A DNA stretch of 64,000 nucleotides from Hyphomonadaceae bacterium JAD_PAG50586_4 (GCA_023242925.1 CP096134.1:1438501-1502500), one strand, 5' to 3'. Positions 16,671 through 25,112 are shown, numbered from the stretch's first letter. Numbers and translations are program-made. The notes: generated from the letters alone by a model not told the origin.

Positions 16671-16687
16671 ATACCCTATGGGGGTAT
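16671..16687. promoter_or_regulatory. CsoR-box G-tract palindrome
   Basis: ATACCCTATGGGGGTAT, 13 bp upstream of the csoR start codon. CsoR-family operators are short inverted repeats with C- and G-tracts flanked by TA, as here. It also lies about 100 bp upstream of the divergent mgtE start, so it could affect that gene too. Confidence 0.75.
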
Positions 16688-16784
16688 ATGCAAGTGCGCA
16701 CGGGTACGTTCATGGGTTGACCTGAGGGCCGACGCGGCGTTTGGGGAGGCCACACGCCCACCTCCCAACGCGAAGCGACGGCCG

Positions 16785-18179
16785 ATGAGCACCGAAAACG
16801 ACACGGCGGCCGCCGAGCGGGTGCGCCGCGCACCCTCAGAAGATTCCCATTTCATCGTCGGCGTCATTGCGTCGGCGGGCGATCACGACTGGCCGGCGCT
16901 GCGCCGCCAGCTGAGCGCGCTCGACCCGGCTGATATCGCAGACGTGATTGAGCATGTGCCGCTAGAGACCGCGCGCACCATTGCGAAAATGATCGGCCGG
17001 CATCTGCCGCCTGAATTCCTGCCCGAACTCTCCTGGGAGCGGCGCGAGGAAATCCTGCCCGAACTGCCGCCCGAATATGTTGGCCAGGCGCTCGGCCAAC
17101 TCGACACCGACGACGCCGCCGCGGTCGCCGCCGACATCGACGAAAAGCAACTCGGCCGCGTGCTCGCCGCCGCCGACGAAGACACCCGTCTCGCGGTCGA
17201 AGAAGCGCTCTCGTTCGATGAAGAGACGGCCGGCCGTCTCATGCAGCGTGAATACGTCGCCGCACCCGAAGGGGCGCTGGTGGGCGACGTGATCGATCGC
17301 ATGCGCGTGGAATCGGCCGAGCTGCCGGACGTCTTCTTCGAGATCTACGTTGTCGATCCCGCCATGCATCCGGTCGGCGCCGTGCACGTCTCAAGATTGA
17401 TGCGCGAAACCCGCGAGACGCCGATCGCGTCGATCATGGCGCCGATCAAAGCCATCATCCGCACCGAGATGGACCAGGAAGAGGTCGCGCACACCTTCCA
17501 GAAATATCACTTGGCCTCCGCGCCTGTGGTCGATGAAGCGGGCCGCCTCACCGGCACGATGACCGTCGATGACATCATCGACGTTATCAGCGAGGAGGGC
17601 GAGGAAGATTTGCTCAAGCTCGCCGGCGTCAGCGAAGCCGCGCAAACCGACTCCGTCTCTAAAACCGTGCGCGCGCGTGCGCCTTGGCTCTTGGTGAACC
17701 TCGGCACCGCGATTGTCGCCTCCAGCGTCATCAGCCAATTCCAAGGCTCGATCACGCAGCTCGTGGCGCTGGCGGTGCTCATGCCGATCGTCGCCTCGAT
17801 GGGCGGCAACGCCGGCACGCAAGCACTGGCCGTCGCCGTACGCGCCATCGCCTCGCGCGATCTCACCGAATCGAGTGCGCCGCGTTACGTGCTGCGCGAA
17901 GCCATGACCGCTCTGTCTAACGGTCTCATCTTCGCGATCGTGCTGGCGGTTGTCGTTGGCGTCTGGTTCCAGAATTTTCAGCTCGCGCTCGTGATTGGCG
18001 TCGCTGTGCAGATCAACTTCCTGTGCGCGGGCCTCGCCGGCATTCTCGTGCCGCTAACGCTGCGCCGCATCGGCGCCGACCCCGCCGTGTCCTCCAGCGT
18101 CTTCGTCACCTTCGTCACCGACATCATCGGCTTTATGGCGTTCTTGGGTTTGGCGACGATCGTGCTGCTCGGCGGCTAA
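16785..18179 (+). CDS. mgtE: MgtE-family magnesium transporter
   Basis: A Mg2+ channel/transporter of the inner membrane, 464 residues from ATG 16785 (MSTENDTAAAERV). The frame is open to 16641, but that upstream part would run into the csoR promoter. Order: N domain of helical repeats (about 30-150, with IADVIEHVPLE and the LPEL repeats), two CBS domains (about 155-280, ending IIDVISEEGEEDLLKL), a linking helix, then five membrane spans. The pore region has MPIVASMGGNAGTQALAVAVRA, the MgtE signature. The cytoplasmic domain normally senses Mg2+ and closes the channel. It is divergent from csoR. Confidence 0.93.
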   Translation: MSTENDTAAAERVRRAPSEDSHFIVGVIASAGDHDWPALRRQLSALDPADIADVIEHVPLETARTIAKMIGRHLPPEFLPELSWERREEILPELPPEYVGQALGQLDTDDAAAVAADIDEKQLGRVLAAADEDTRLAVEEALSFDEETAGRLMQREYVAAPEGALVGDVIDRMRVESAELPDVFFEIYVVDPAMHPVGAVHVSRLMRETRETPIASIMAPIKAIIRTEMDQEEVAHTFQKYHLASAPVVDEAGRLTGTMTVDDIIDVISEEGEEDLLKLAGVSEAAQTDSVSKTVRARAPWLLVNLGTAIVASSVISQFQGSITQLVALAVLMPIVASMGGNAGTQALAVAVRAIASRDLTESSAPRYVLREAMTALSNGLIFAIVLAVVVGVWFQNFQLALVIGVAVQINFLCAGLAGILVPLTLRRIGADPAVSSSVFVTFVTDIIGFMAFLGLATIVLLGG

Positions 18180-18180
18180 G

Positions 18181-19026
18181 CTAGTCCCTGCAGGTGCGCG
18201 GCGTGCGCATGATCACGTGCATCTCGTCGATCTTCTCGTGATAATAGAGCGCCCCATCCGGCGCGACGCTTGGCCCTTCCACGAAGCCATTGATGGCGGC
18301 GACGCGAACTGGAGCGCTGAAATCGTCCGTGCGCCGCGCGCGCGTCGCCACCAAGATCTCGAGCGTCGGTAGCGCCAGGAAGTGCGTCGTCAGCCGGGTG
18401 AAATAGAGCTCCAATTCATTTGCGGAGGTGGCCGGCGCGTATTCGAGCGATCGCCGCGTGTTGACATTGGCGAACCACCGGTCGAAGCGCGGCGCGCGCC
18501 GCCAAGCGCCATCGACCATCACCGAGAGACGCAAATCCGAAGCACGCGGAATCGGCGCTGCCCAGCGTGTGTCGGCGAAATAGAGCCGCTGGCCATCGGC
18601 GCTGATCTCGACATCCATGTTGAAAAGCGGCCAGCGCCCGGGCGTCAGGGCGTGATTGAGCGCTGGGGATCGTACCGATTGGCCGGTCCAACGCCCCGTC
18701 CAGATCGTCGCTGCGCGCCCGCCCGCGAACCGTGGCGAAATGTAAGCAAACGTCCCGTCTCGCGCGAGCGAGGGCACGCCATCGAGCTCCGCCGAGTTCG
18801 CACCCTCCACCGGCCCGCGATAACGGAAGTGCGTGTCATCGATCCGGCTCGCCCAGAACATGTCAGTCTGATCGCTAGGGCCGTTGCGATTGTTAGAGAA
18901 GAGTGTGTCGCCATCACGCGTGATGAATGGCTCCATGGCATGGCCTTGATAGGCGTCGATCGTGACAGGCTGAGGCGACCCAAAACAAAGCGCCAGCGCT
19001 GCGGCTGGAAGGAAAGCGAAGTCCAT
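18181..19026 (-). CDS. Exported beta-propeller (PD40-like) protein
   Basis: A 281-residue protein with a short hydrophobic N terminus (FAFLPAAALALCFG) that acts as a signal peptide or lipobox-like segment. Repeated blade motifs follow, such as EPFITRDGDTLFSNNR, DGVPSLARDGTFAYIS, DVEISADGQRLYFADT and EGPSVAPDGALYYHEK. The (S/A)xDGxxLYF pattern is that of WD40-like PD40 repeats found in TolB-type propellers. The enzyme or partner is unknown. It is convergent with mgtE, with one base between the stops. Confidence 0.75.
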   Translation of the reverse strand: MDFAFLPAAALALCFGSPQPVTIDAYQGHAMEPFITRDGDTLFSNNRNGPSDQTDMFWASRIDDTHFRYRGPVEGANSAELDGVPSLARDGTFAYISPRFAGGRAATIWTGRWTGQSVRSPALNHALTPGRWPLFNMDVEISADGQRLYFADTRWAAPIPRASDLRLSVMVDGAWRRAPRFDRWFANVNTRRSLEYAPATSANELELYFTRLTTHFLALPTLEILVATRARRTDDFSAPVRVAAINGFVEGPSVAPDGALYYHEKIDEMHVIMRTPRTCRD

Positions 19027-19190
19027 CTCTCGAGTAGATCAGACAAGATCGCCCGCGTCTTGACGTAGCTAACGAAAATTCACCCAGCACGTGCGCGCGT
19101 GGCGCCGTGCTTGCGTCTTTTGGCGAAAGGCCGCGTCCGTTCGCATCAGAACGGCACGCGCGGCCACATAGAACGCGAAAGACCAGCCCC

Positions 19191-20351
19191 GTGACCACGT
19201 CCATTTCTCTCGCCGGCCTGGCGCTGATCCAGGAATTTGAAGGCTTCCGCGCCGATCCCGCCCAATTGCCGGATGGTAACTGGGTCGTTGGCTATAACCA
19301 CGTACGCCAACGCGATCCGGGCGCCAAAGTGAGCCAAGGCGACGCCGTCGATCTTCTGGCGCGCGATCTCGTGGCGCTGGTGCAAGTGGTGAACAAGCAA
19401 ATCACCACGCCGATTGCGCAATCCCAATTCGACGCGCTGGTCTCGTTCGCGTTCTCAATCGGCGCCGAAGCGTTTGCCAAAAGCCAAGTGGTGCGTCGCG
19501 TCAATCAAGGCGCGTTCCTCGCCGCCGGCTGCGCGATGGAAGCGTGGCGCAAATCGGAAGTGAATGGCGACGTCGTGGTCAGCCAAGCTCTGGTGCGCCG
19601 CCGCGCCGCAGAGAAAGCGCTTTTCCTCAAAGAGTTGCCGATCGAAGCCGCGCCCTCCGCTTTGCTGCGCCCGCAGCTCGATTATGCCGCCGCCGTGCTC
19701 GGCGCGCCGCTCGAATACATCGAAGCGCCCAAGCTTGAGAGTGCAATCGTCACGCCCCTGATCGATCTCGAAGCCATTGAAGCCAAGGTCGCGGCTGAAG
19801 TCGCCGCCGCCGAAGCCGCACGCGTGGCCCAAGCGCAAGCCCTGATCGACGCGCAAGCGCGCGCTGAAGCTGCGGCTCGTGCTGAAGCCGAAGCGCTCGC
19901 CGCCATGCGCGCTCAAGTCCAAGCCGAAGCCCAGGCCGAAGCTCAAGCTGCCGCCACCGACGGCGAAATCATCACGAGGATCCTCATGTCCGAACCCGCC
20001 ACCGCCGATGTTCTTTTGCTGACGCAAGTGATCGTCGAAGACGTCGCCGACGAGGAAGCAGAGATTGTCACTGCGCACGCCAGGCCCGTTGCGCGCCAAG
20101 TCACGTTCGCGCGCAGCTTCAAATTTGTCTGGCCTGATCTCACGCGCACCGCCGACAGTTTCGCTCTCGCCGCGCTTCTCCTCGTCGGCCTCGGCCTCAT
20201 CGCCATCGCGAGCACCATGCTGTTCAGCGGCCCCGCCGATTTCGTCGACGTCGCCGCGGCCGCAGCACTCGCCACGCCCGGCCTCGCGGCCACAATGGTC
20301 GCCGCTTACGCCATCTGGCGCTCGCCGAAGCCGCAGACGGTCGAAGCCTAA
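19191..20351 (+). CDS. GH24 (phage-type) lysozyme with membrane-spanning tail
   Basis: A 386-residue protein. GTG 19191 is chosen because it puts the lysozyme fold at the N terminus (MTTSISLAGLALIQEFEGFR). Residues 1-150 match the T4-lysozyme-like GH24 family: E17 in EFEGF and D28 in LPDG are at the expected places, but the usual TIGYGH is VVGYNH, so the canonical threonine is a valine. An alanine/glutamate-rich helical stretch (about 190-260) follows, then two membrane helices near the C terminus (LAALLLVGLGLIAIASTMLF and a second before the end). No phage genes flank it. It has no signal peptide, so a cellular peptidoglycan-remodelling role would need an unusual export route. Confidence 0.82.
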   Translation: MTTSISLAGLALIQEFEGFRADPAQLPDGNWVVGYNHVRQRDPGAKVSQGDAVDLLARDLVALVQVVNKQITTPIAQSQFDALVSFAFSIGAEAFAKSQVVRRVNQGAFLAAGCAMEAWRKSEVNGDVVVSQALVRRRAAEKALFLKELPIEAAPSALLRPQLDYAAAVLGAPLEYIEAPKLESAIVTPLIDLEAIEAKVAAEVAAAEAARVAQAQALIDAQARAEAAARAEAEALAAMRAQVQAEAQAEAQAAATDGEIITRILMSEPATADVLLLTQVIVEDVADEEAEIVTAHARPVARQVTFARSFKFVWPDLTRTADSFALAALLLVGLGLIAIASTMLFSGPADFVDVAAAAALATPGLAATMVAAYAIWRSPKPQTVEA

Positions 20352-20378
20352 GTTTTTCAGTTTACGCTGGTGACCCTC

Positions 20379-20409
20379 AAGGGGCGGGAGCAATCCCGCC
20401 CCTTTTTTT
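20379..20409 (+). terminator. Rho-independent terminator of the lysozyme gene
   Basis: Perfect stem AAGGGGCGGGA / TCCCGCCCCTT with a GCAA tetraloop, followed directly by a T-run. This is the clearest intrinsic terminator in the window. Confidence 0.9.
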
Positions 20410-20462
20410 GGAACGCGGCGCGTGGCTTTTGCATTCTGGAAAAGGGGCGAGAGAGGAAACCC

Positions 20463-20735
20463 ATGCCCGCCAAATCGAAAGCCCAACAAAAAGCCGCCGG
20501 CGCAGCGCTCGCCGCCAAACGTGGTGACGCCAAAAAGAGCGCGCTCAAAGGCGCATCAAAGCAAATGTACGAGTCGATGAGCGAACAGCAGCTCGACGAA
20601 TTCGCCTCCACCAAGCGCAAAGGCAAACCCAATTACGTCGAGGGCAGCCCAATTCCGGCCAAGAAGGCCGCGCGCAAGAAAGCCGCGAAGAAGGCCGCCG
20701 CCACCCGCGCCAAGAAGAGATCAAAGTCGCGCTAA
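20463..20735 (+). CDS. DUF3008-family small basic protein
   Basis: A 90-residue, strongly basic protein beginning MPAKSKAQQKAAGAALAAKR, with the central MYESMSEQQLDEFASTKRKG that defines DUF3008, followed by a Lys/Ala-rich histone-H1-like tail (KKAARKKAAKKAAATRAKKR). The start has GAGAGGAAA upstream. Such proteins may bind nucleic acid through the tail, but the function is not established. It lies between two terminators and so is probably monocistronic. Confidence 0.85.
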   Translation: MPAKSKAQQKAAGAALAAKRGDAKKSALKGASKQMYESMSEQQLDEFASTKRKGKPNYVEGSPIPAKKAARKKAAKKAAATRAKKRSKSR

Positions 20736-20742
20736 AAGCAAA

Positions 20743-20773
20743 ACGGGCCGCATCGGATCACGATGCGGCCCGT
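20743..20773. terminator. Hairpin terminator after the DUF3008 gene
   Basis: Perfect 13-bp stem ACGGGCCGCATCG / CGATGCGGCCCGT with a 5-nt loop, starting 7 bp after the stop codon. Confidence 0.75.
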
Positions 20774-20803
20774 CCATTGTCTGTCCCTAGAGCGGGGCAA
20801 GGA

Positions 20804-20884
20804 TTAGGCGCGTCCCCCAATCGAGCTTGCGCTCAAGGTGGTCCAAGCCTGCGACAATGCCCCTACAGAGTGACAATGAGACAT
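20804..20884 (-). CDS. Possible 26-residue ORF behind a perfect extended Shine-Dalgarno
   Basis: Minus-strand ATG 20884 to TAA 20804 encodes MSHCHSVGALSQAWTTLSAS followed by SIGGRA. The 13 bases directly before the ATG, AAGGAGGTGATCC, are the exact complement of the 16S rRNA 3' tail, far longer than any other ribosome site in the window. A small GC hairpin lies further upstream. The peptide matches nothing I know. It may be a leader peptide, a small protein, or a ribosome-binding decoy. Real translation is not proven. Confidence 0.4.
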   Translation of the reverse strand: MSHCHSVGALSQAWTTLSASSIGGRA

Positions 20885-21024
20885 GGATCACCTCCTTTCC
20901 TAAACACCCCGGCGAAGCGCCGGAGCACCTAAGATAGGCGCCGAGTCCGGCCGTGAAAAGCGTCATGGCTAAAACGCGCTGCGTCTGGCGTAATGTGCAC
21001 ACGCAGCAACGCGGGGAGGCGAAA

Positions 21025-21486
21025 ATGCGGCAATGGATTTGTGCTCTCGCGCTGATCATCGCAGCGAGCGCCACACCAACAGCGGCCGACACAATGGAAA
21101 CACACCCGGAGGCGTTGCGCGCATGCGTGTTAGCGCCAGACGCTACGCGCGAAGCGCTGCAACAGTGCGGCGGCGCGCAAGCGCGGCCATGTATCGAAGC
21201 GGAAGGCGGCGGCACGATGTCCGAAGCCTTGTGCTGGAACGCCGAAGCCGAAACGTGGAACGCGCTCATCACCGAAGCGACCAACGCCCTCACCGAACGC
21301 GCATCTTATCGAGACCCCAACCGCCTGAAGCGCGCCAACACCACATGGGCCGCGTGGGCTGACGCCGAATGCGAATATTGGGCGTGGGAAGAGGGTGGCG
21401 GCTCAGGCGAACAGGTCGAACGCGTCACGTGCGCTGCGCGCCTGCGCGCGCACCGCGCGATCGACCTTATGCTTGCGCCGCGTTAG
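21025..21486 (+). CDS. Secreted LprI-like (DUF1311) protein
   Basis: A 153-residue exported protein. ATG 21025 follows GGGAGG and gives a clean signal peptide (MRQWICALALIIAASATPTA). The mature part has paired cysteines and the motif CWNAEAETWNALITEATNAL, then LKRANTTWAAWADAECEYWA and VTCAARLRAHRAIDL. This matches the DUF1311 / LprI-type lysozyme-inhibitor-like domain (C...E...W...R...W...C). Some family members inhibit lysozyme. Here it lies near a lysozyme gene, but with terminators and opposite-strand genes between, so a link is weak. It is convergent with the lipoprotein operon, overlapping by 4 bp. Confidence 0.78.
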   Translation: MRQWICALALIIAASATPTAADTMETHPEALRACVLAPDATREALQQCGGAQARPCIEAEGGGTMSEALCWNAEAETWNALITEATNALTERASYRDPNRLKRANTTWAAWADAECEYWAWEEGGGSGEQVERVTCAARLRAHRAIDLMLAPR

Positions 21487-22067
21487 AGGCGCTCTGGCGT
21501 CAGCGAGCCCAGTAAGGTCGCTGTGTCGCCGGCCATCGCTATGCACGCATTGCTTTCGCCGCTGTCTGGGTAGCAAAAGAGCGGCCCTTGCGCGCCGCGC
21601 GCGCTTTCATAGCGCTGACGCGTCACACCGGCCGTAGGCTGGAAGCCAGGCGGACGTTGCGCGCCCGAGGGCCAAGCCGGCAGCGTATCCGCTGTCTGCA
21701 CTTCAGCCGTGTTTTGAATCCATGCCTCAAGATCGCTGCTCAAGCTCACGCGATCGCCGTTCGGATTGAACGCCAAGGGCACGCCCGCGATCGGATAAGT
21801 CTGCTCGAACAACACCGCGTTGCCCTCGCGCGCTTTGATGCGGATGGTGGCCACGGCTTCGGGGCATGCGTCGCCGGCTAGTTCAGCTTCGATGATATAA
21901 TACTGGCTGCCCACGGCCGACCAATCGCGCGAGGTATTTGCGATGCAGCCCGTCACCGGCGGCGGCAATTGCGCGCTCGGCACTTCGGCTGATTCCGTCG
22001 GCGCCTCAGGTGGTGTGCATGCAGCCAACACCAACGCCAACAGCACAAAGCCAGCACGCTTAATCAT
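21483..22067 (-). CDS. Lipoprotein, third member of a paralogous trio
   Basis: A 194-residue lipoprotein starting at ATG 22067, which overlaps the previous stop (ATGA) and follows AGGAGG. The signal peptide ends in the lipobox LVLAAC. The mature part has the same C...C layout as its two upstream neighbours (GCIANTSRDWSAVG, then AGDACPEAVATIRIKAREGN, FCYPDSGESNACIAMAG), but identity is low, so it is the most diverged copy. It is the last gene of a three-gene coupled operon. Function unknown; location is a membrane-anchored periplasmic or outer-membrane protein. Confidence 0.8.
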   Translation of the reverse strand: MIKRAGFVLLALVLAACTPPEAPTESAEVPSAQLPPPVTGCIANTSRDWSAVGSQYYIIEAELAGDACPEAVATIRIKAREGNAVLFEQTYPIAGVPLAFNPNGDRVSLSSDLEAWIQNTAEVQTADTLPAWPSGAQRPPGFQPTAGVTRQRYESARGAQGPLFCYPDSGESNACIAMAGDTATLLGSLTPERL

Positions 22068-22585
22068 TGAGCCTCCTCGACCACGTCTCGTTCCAACAAG
22101 AGCCCCGCACCGCCGGCCGCAGGTTCCCAGAAAATGCAAACCTCGCTTCCTGTGCCCGAAAAGTGGCACAACATCGGCAGGTCGCGCGCGCGTATGTCTT
22201 CGTATGTGAGTTGATCTAACGTGCTCGCGCCTTGCGCCAAGGCGTCGAAGGCAGGGGCTGCCTGCGTTGTCGACAAGCTCGCTTGCGCCCAGCGGTCCAC
22301 GAAATTCTGCACGTGCTCAGAGTCTTCCGCCTCGAACACGTCGCCGAAGCGATGCGTCAGCGGGGCGCTCCAAGACCAGAGCGGAAAGCCTTGCGTATCC
22401 CGAATGACATAGAGCCCGATCGCTTTGTCGCAAGAGGGGCCTATCGTCTGTGCCGTGATCGTATCCACAGCATCGGGCGCCGTGAACGCAAGCTCATGAG
22501 TAGCGCTCAGATCGCACCGCGCAGCGTCGCCGTTCGGCACACAAGCCGCCGCGATCAGTGCGCAAGCAAAAACAAGAAAGCGCAT
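22064..22585 (-). CDS. Lipoprotein, second member of the trio
   Basis: A 173-residue lipoprotein (MRFLVFACALIAAACVPNG, lipobox LIAAAC). Its start shares a base with the upstream stop (TGATG). The mature N terminus CDLSATHELAFTAPDAVDTI closely parallels CALSATHEVAWTAETPDVVT of the first gene, and both continue with a GPSC(D/A)(K/Q)A segment, a R(D/N)(T/S)xGxPLW segment and a late cysteine pair. The two are clear paralogs by tandem duplication. No family name or function is known to me. Confidence 0.82.
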   Translation of the reverse strand: MRFLVFACALIAAACVPNGDAARCDLSATHELAFTAPDAVDTITAQTIGPSCDKAIGLYVIRDTQGFPLWSWSAPLTHRFGDVFEAEDSEHVQNFVDRWAQASLSTTQAAPAFDALAQGASTLDQLTYEDIRARDLPMLCHFSGTGSEVCIFWEPAAGGAGLLLERDVVEEAQ

Positions 22586-23142
22586 CACGGTCCGTAAGCC
22601 ACGATCATCGTCGGCGCGTGCGACCCAGGATCGACAATCAAGCATTGCGACGCTTCCACCGCCGCCGCATAGCAAATCATCGCCAAGTTCCGCGCACGCA
22701 GCATTTCATAAGTCTCACGATCAAACGGCGTGTCGTACGCGAACGTCGTCGCACTCTCGGTCAATGTCGCAACGCCCTCACGCCATTCAGGCAACTCGCC
22801 AGACCGCATTTCGGTCACATCGGCCCAGCCGGCGAGAAACGTGCTCATCTGTTCGTTTGCAACGGACGGCGCGCCTTCCGGCGGCACGCCGCCATAGCTC
22901 ATGTCGTAATAGGTGGAGGCAAAGGTCCAGAGTGGATCGCCCGCGCTATTGCGCACCACAAATTGCACCACCGCCTGCGCGCAAGAGGGGCCAGACGCGC
23001 TCGTCGTCACCACGTCGGGCGTTTCGGCCGTCCAAGCGACCTCATGCGTCGCCGACAGTGCGCACGCCGATTGCGAAGTAGAGGCGGGCTCTGCGCACCC
23101 GCTCAGCGCGAGTACGGCAAGGCCTAGAAGAAAACGGCGCAT
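22585..23142 (-). CDS. Lipoprotein, first member of the trio
   Basis: A 185-residue lipoprotein, MRRFLLGLAVLALSGCAEPA, with lipobox LSGC. It is the promoter-proximal gene of the three-gene operon. A short inverted repeat (CCCCTTCGA / TCGAGGGG) covers the leader just before its start and overlaps the GAGGGG ribosome site, so access to this site could depend on RNA folding. The shared SATHE block, a second cysteine about 30 residues on and a pair near the C terminus suggest two disulfides. Function unknown. Confidence 0.82.
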   Translation of the reverse strand: MRRFLLGLAVLALSGCAEPASTSQSACALSATHEVAWTAETPDVVTTSASGPSCAQAVVQFVVRNSAGDPLWTFASTYYDMSYGGVPPEGAPSVANEQMSTFLAGWADVTEMRSGELPEWREGVATLTESATTFAYDTPFDRETYEMLRARNLAMICYAAAVEASQCLIVDPGSHAPTMIVAYGP

Positions 23143-23199
23143 GGAGCCCCTCGAAGATTCGAAGGGGCGACCATAGCCATCGCTATTCGGGACGTCAGC

Positions 23200-24996
23200 C
23201 TATTCCGCAGCCTCAAGCGGCAGGTGGCCGGCCATATCGCCGATCATGTCTTCTGGCGGGGACTGGAACAAACCATGCGGACGCTGCAATGCGGCAACCG
23301 CCGCTTCATAGCCGCCCGCAACGATTTCATCGAAGCGCTTCCAATCGCGCATATCCATGTCGCCCATTTCTGGTGCAATCAGCAGATCTGCGCCGGAGCG
23401 GCCTTCCCAGGGATCGACCGCCAACGTTGCGGAACGCATCAATAGTGACGCGATCGGCGGCGGTGATTGCAGACCATGTGCGGCGATCCAGCCGAAGAAG
23501 CCTGGTGGATCGCGGAAATCTTCCGGATCGATCCCGTCGCGTCGCGCCACATCAACGCCGATGATCGGCCCGCGATGCAGATCGCGCAAAATATCGACAG
23601 GGAAATTCTTCAACACCGCGCCGTCAACCAGCAAACCTTTGTCGCCGTCCAACACCGGCGGCAAAATCCCAGGCAGCGAAATCGATGCACGCAGCGCCTT
23701 ACGCAACAAGCCGCCGCGATGAATGCGTACATCGCCCGCGACGAGATCGGTGGACACCGCAAAGAACGGAATGCCGAGATCTTCGATTAAAGCTTCGCCG
23801 AAATGCTCGCGCAGCCGATCCTCCACGCGCTTGCCGCGCACTAGGCCGACGACGGGCAGCATGTAATCGCCCAGTGGATTGGTTTCGACGAACGCCTTGC
23901 GGATGCGCAATTCGATTTCGTCGTTGTCCCAACCCATCGCCACGCACGCAGCAATGATCGCGCCCATCGACGTGCCGCCGACAACATCAAACGGCAGTCC
24001 AGCTTCGCGCAACGCGCGCACCACGCCGATATGCGCGTACGCCCGCGCGCCGCCGCCGCTCAGCACAAGGCCGATGGAGCGCCGCGCGATGATGCGCGCC
24101 AAACGCGCCGCGTCTTCGTCTTCAAGCCCGCGCCAATGGAAGAGCCGTGACGCTTCACACGCGTTGCGCCATTCGTTCGTGGTCGCCGCCACGCGATCCA
24201 TGCCGTGATGTAGTAGGATGACGTCGATCAGTCTGAATTGCCGAGCAGGCGAGGGGTCTTCCGGGGGCAGCAGCGGCACCGAAGGCCGCGCATTGGCGCG
24301 CGCGAAGAACCAGATGCGATCCGCTTGGCGCAAGCAGGTGCGGAACCAGGGCGTGTCCGCGATCGGCGTCAGCAAAAACACAGCGTCGTTCTTGCGTTCG
24401 AGCGTATCGAACCAGGCGCTGTTCATGCCTTCGCCGCTGAGCTGGCGGAAGTCCTCTTCCGTCACGATCGCGGCGCGCGCGCCGAGGCGCTTCAGCGCCG
24501 CTTGCAGCGTTTTCGCGCGCAGCTTCAAATCGATCGTGGGCGACGTCGACACAAACGCGTACACTTTCGATTCAGCACGCGGGTTGCTGCGATTGGTGGC
24601 GCGCGCGCGAGTCAGCATGATCTTGGCCATCCGCTCCATCATGGCGGGGTGGGCGTGGACCAGAAGATCGAACGCGGCCGGCGGCAGGCGCAGAATTTCG
24701 CTGTCGCGCATCGCGAACACCGAGCCTGAATGCGGCTCCTGGGCGATCATCGCCATTTCGCCAATCGGCTCGCCGTGGCGGATATACCCGAGCAGGTTGT
24801 AGCCGCCCTTGTCGGTGGGCTTGAACGCGGCCAGCGACCCCGAAATCAGGAAATAGACCCCCTCGGGCGGCTCGCCGGCGTTGATCAGCGCCCAGCCGGA
24901 CGGGATCGAAAACCAGTCCGCAACGGCGTCCATCGCCGCCAGCACATCGGCTGGGGCGTCGGCCAGGAACGGGATTTCGGACAAAGATGGCTTCAT
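23200..24996 (-). CDS. Patatin-like phospholipase with N-terminal cyclic-nucleotide-binding-like domain
   Basis: A 598-residue protein of the neuropathy-target-esterase-like group. ATG 24996 is favoured because the family begins near the cNMP fold. Residues 1-125 form a CRP-like cNMP-binding domain with GEPIGEMAMI, but the usual phosphate-binding Arg (PRxA) is replaced (PHSG), so the ligand may be different or absent. Residues 145-300 are a linker found in this group. The patatin domain starts at about 308, with oxyanion GGGARA (314-319), nucleophile S343 in GTSMG and catalytic Asp in LLVDGAVLKNFP. It should hydrolyse lipid ester bonds at the membrane. It is divergent from the TIR gene, with 116 bp between the starts. 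Confidence 0.9.
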   Translation of the reverse strand: MKPSLSEIPFLADAPADVLAAMDAVADWFSIPSGWALINAGEPPEGVYFLISGSLAAFKPTDKGGYNLLGYIRHGEPIGEMAMIAQEPHSGSVFAMRDSEILRLPPAAFDLLVHAHPAMMERMAKIMLTRARATNRSNPRAESKVYAFVSTSPTIDLKLRAKTLQAALKRLGARAAIVTEEDFRQLSGEGMNSAWFDTLERKNDAVFLLTPIADTPWFRTCLRQADRIWFFARANARPSVPLLPPEDPSPARQFRLIDVILLHHGMDRVAATTNEWRNACEASRLFHWRGLEDEDAARLARIIARRSIGLVLSGGGARAYAHIGVVRALREAGLPFDVVGGTSMGAIIAACVAMGWDNDEIELRIRKAFVETNPLGDYMLPVVGLVRGKRVEDRLREHFGEALIEDLGIPFFAVSTDLVAGDVRIHRGGLLRKALRASISLPGILPPVLDGDKGLLVDGAVLKNFPVDILRDLHRGPIIGVDVARRDGIDPEDFRDPPGFFGWIAAHGLQSPPPIASLLMRSATLAVDPWEGRSGADLLIAPEMGDMDMRDWKRFDEIVAGGYEAAVAALQRPHGLFQSPPEDMIGDMAGHLPLEAAE

Positions 24997-25112
24997 TTGG
25001 GGCCTTTGAAGCCAAGGATAGGCTTCGATTGTTAAGGTGCAATGAGAGTGGCTGTGAGGCGCGCGCCCCACGGCGGTTTCCCCACCCCGCTGGCGTTGCT
25101 AAGACCGCCCCC

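Noticed and set aside
20885..20897. Fragment of a 16S rRNA gene
   Set aside because: Only the last 13-15 bases match the 16S tail; the preceding helix 45 sequence is absent, so it is not an rRNA remnant.
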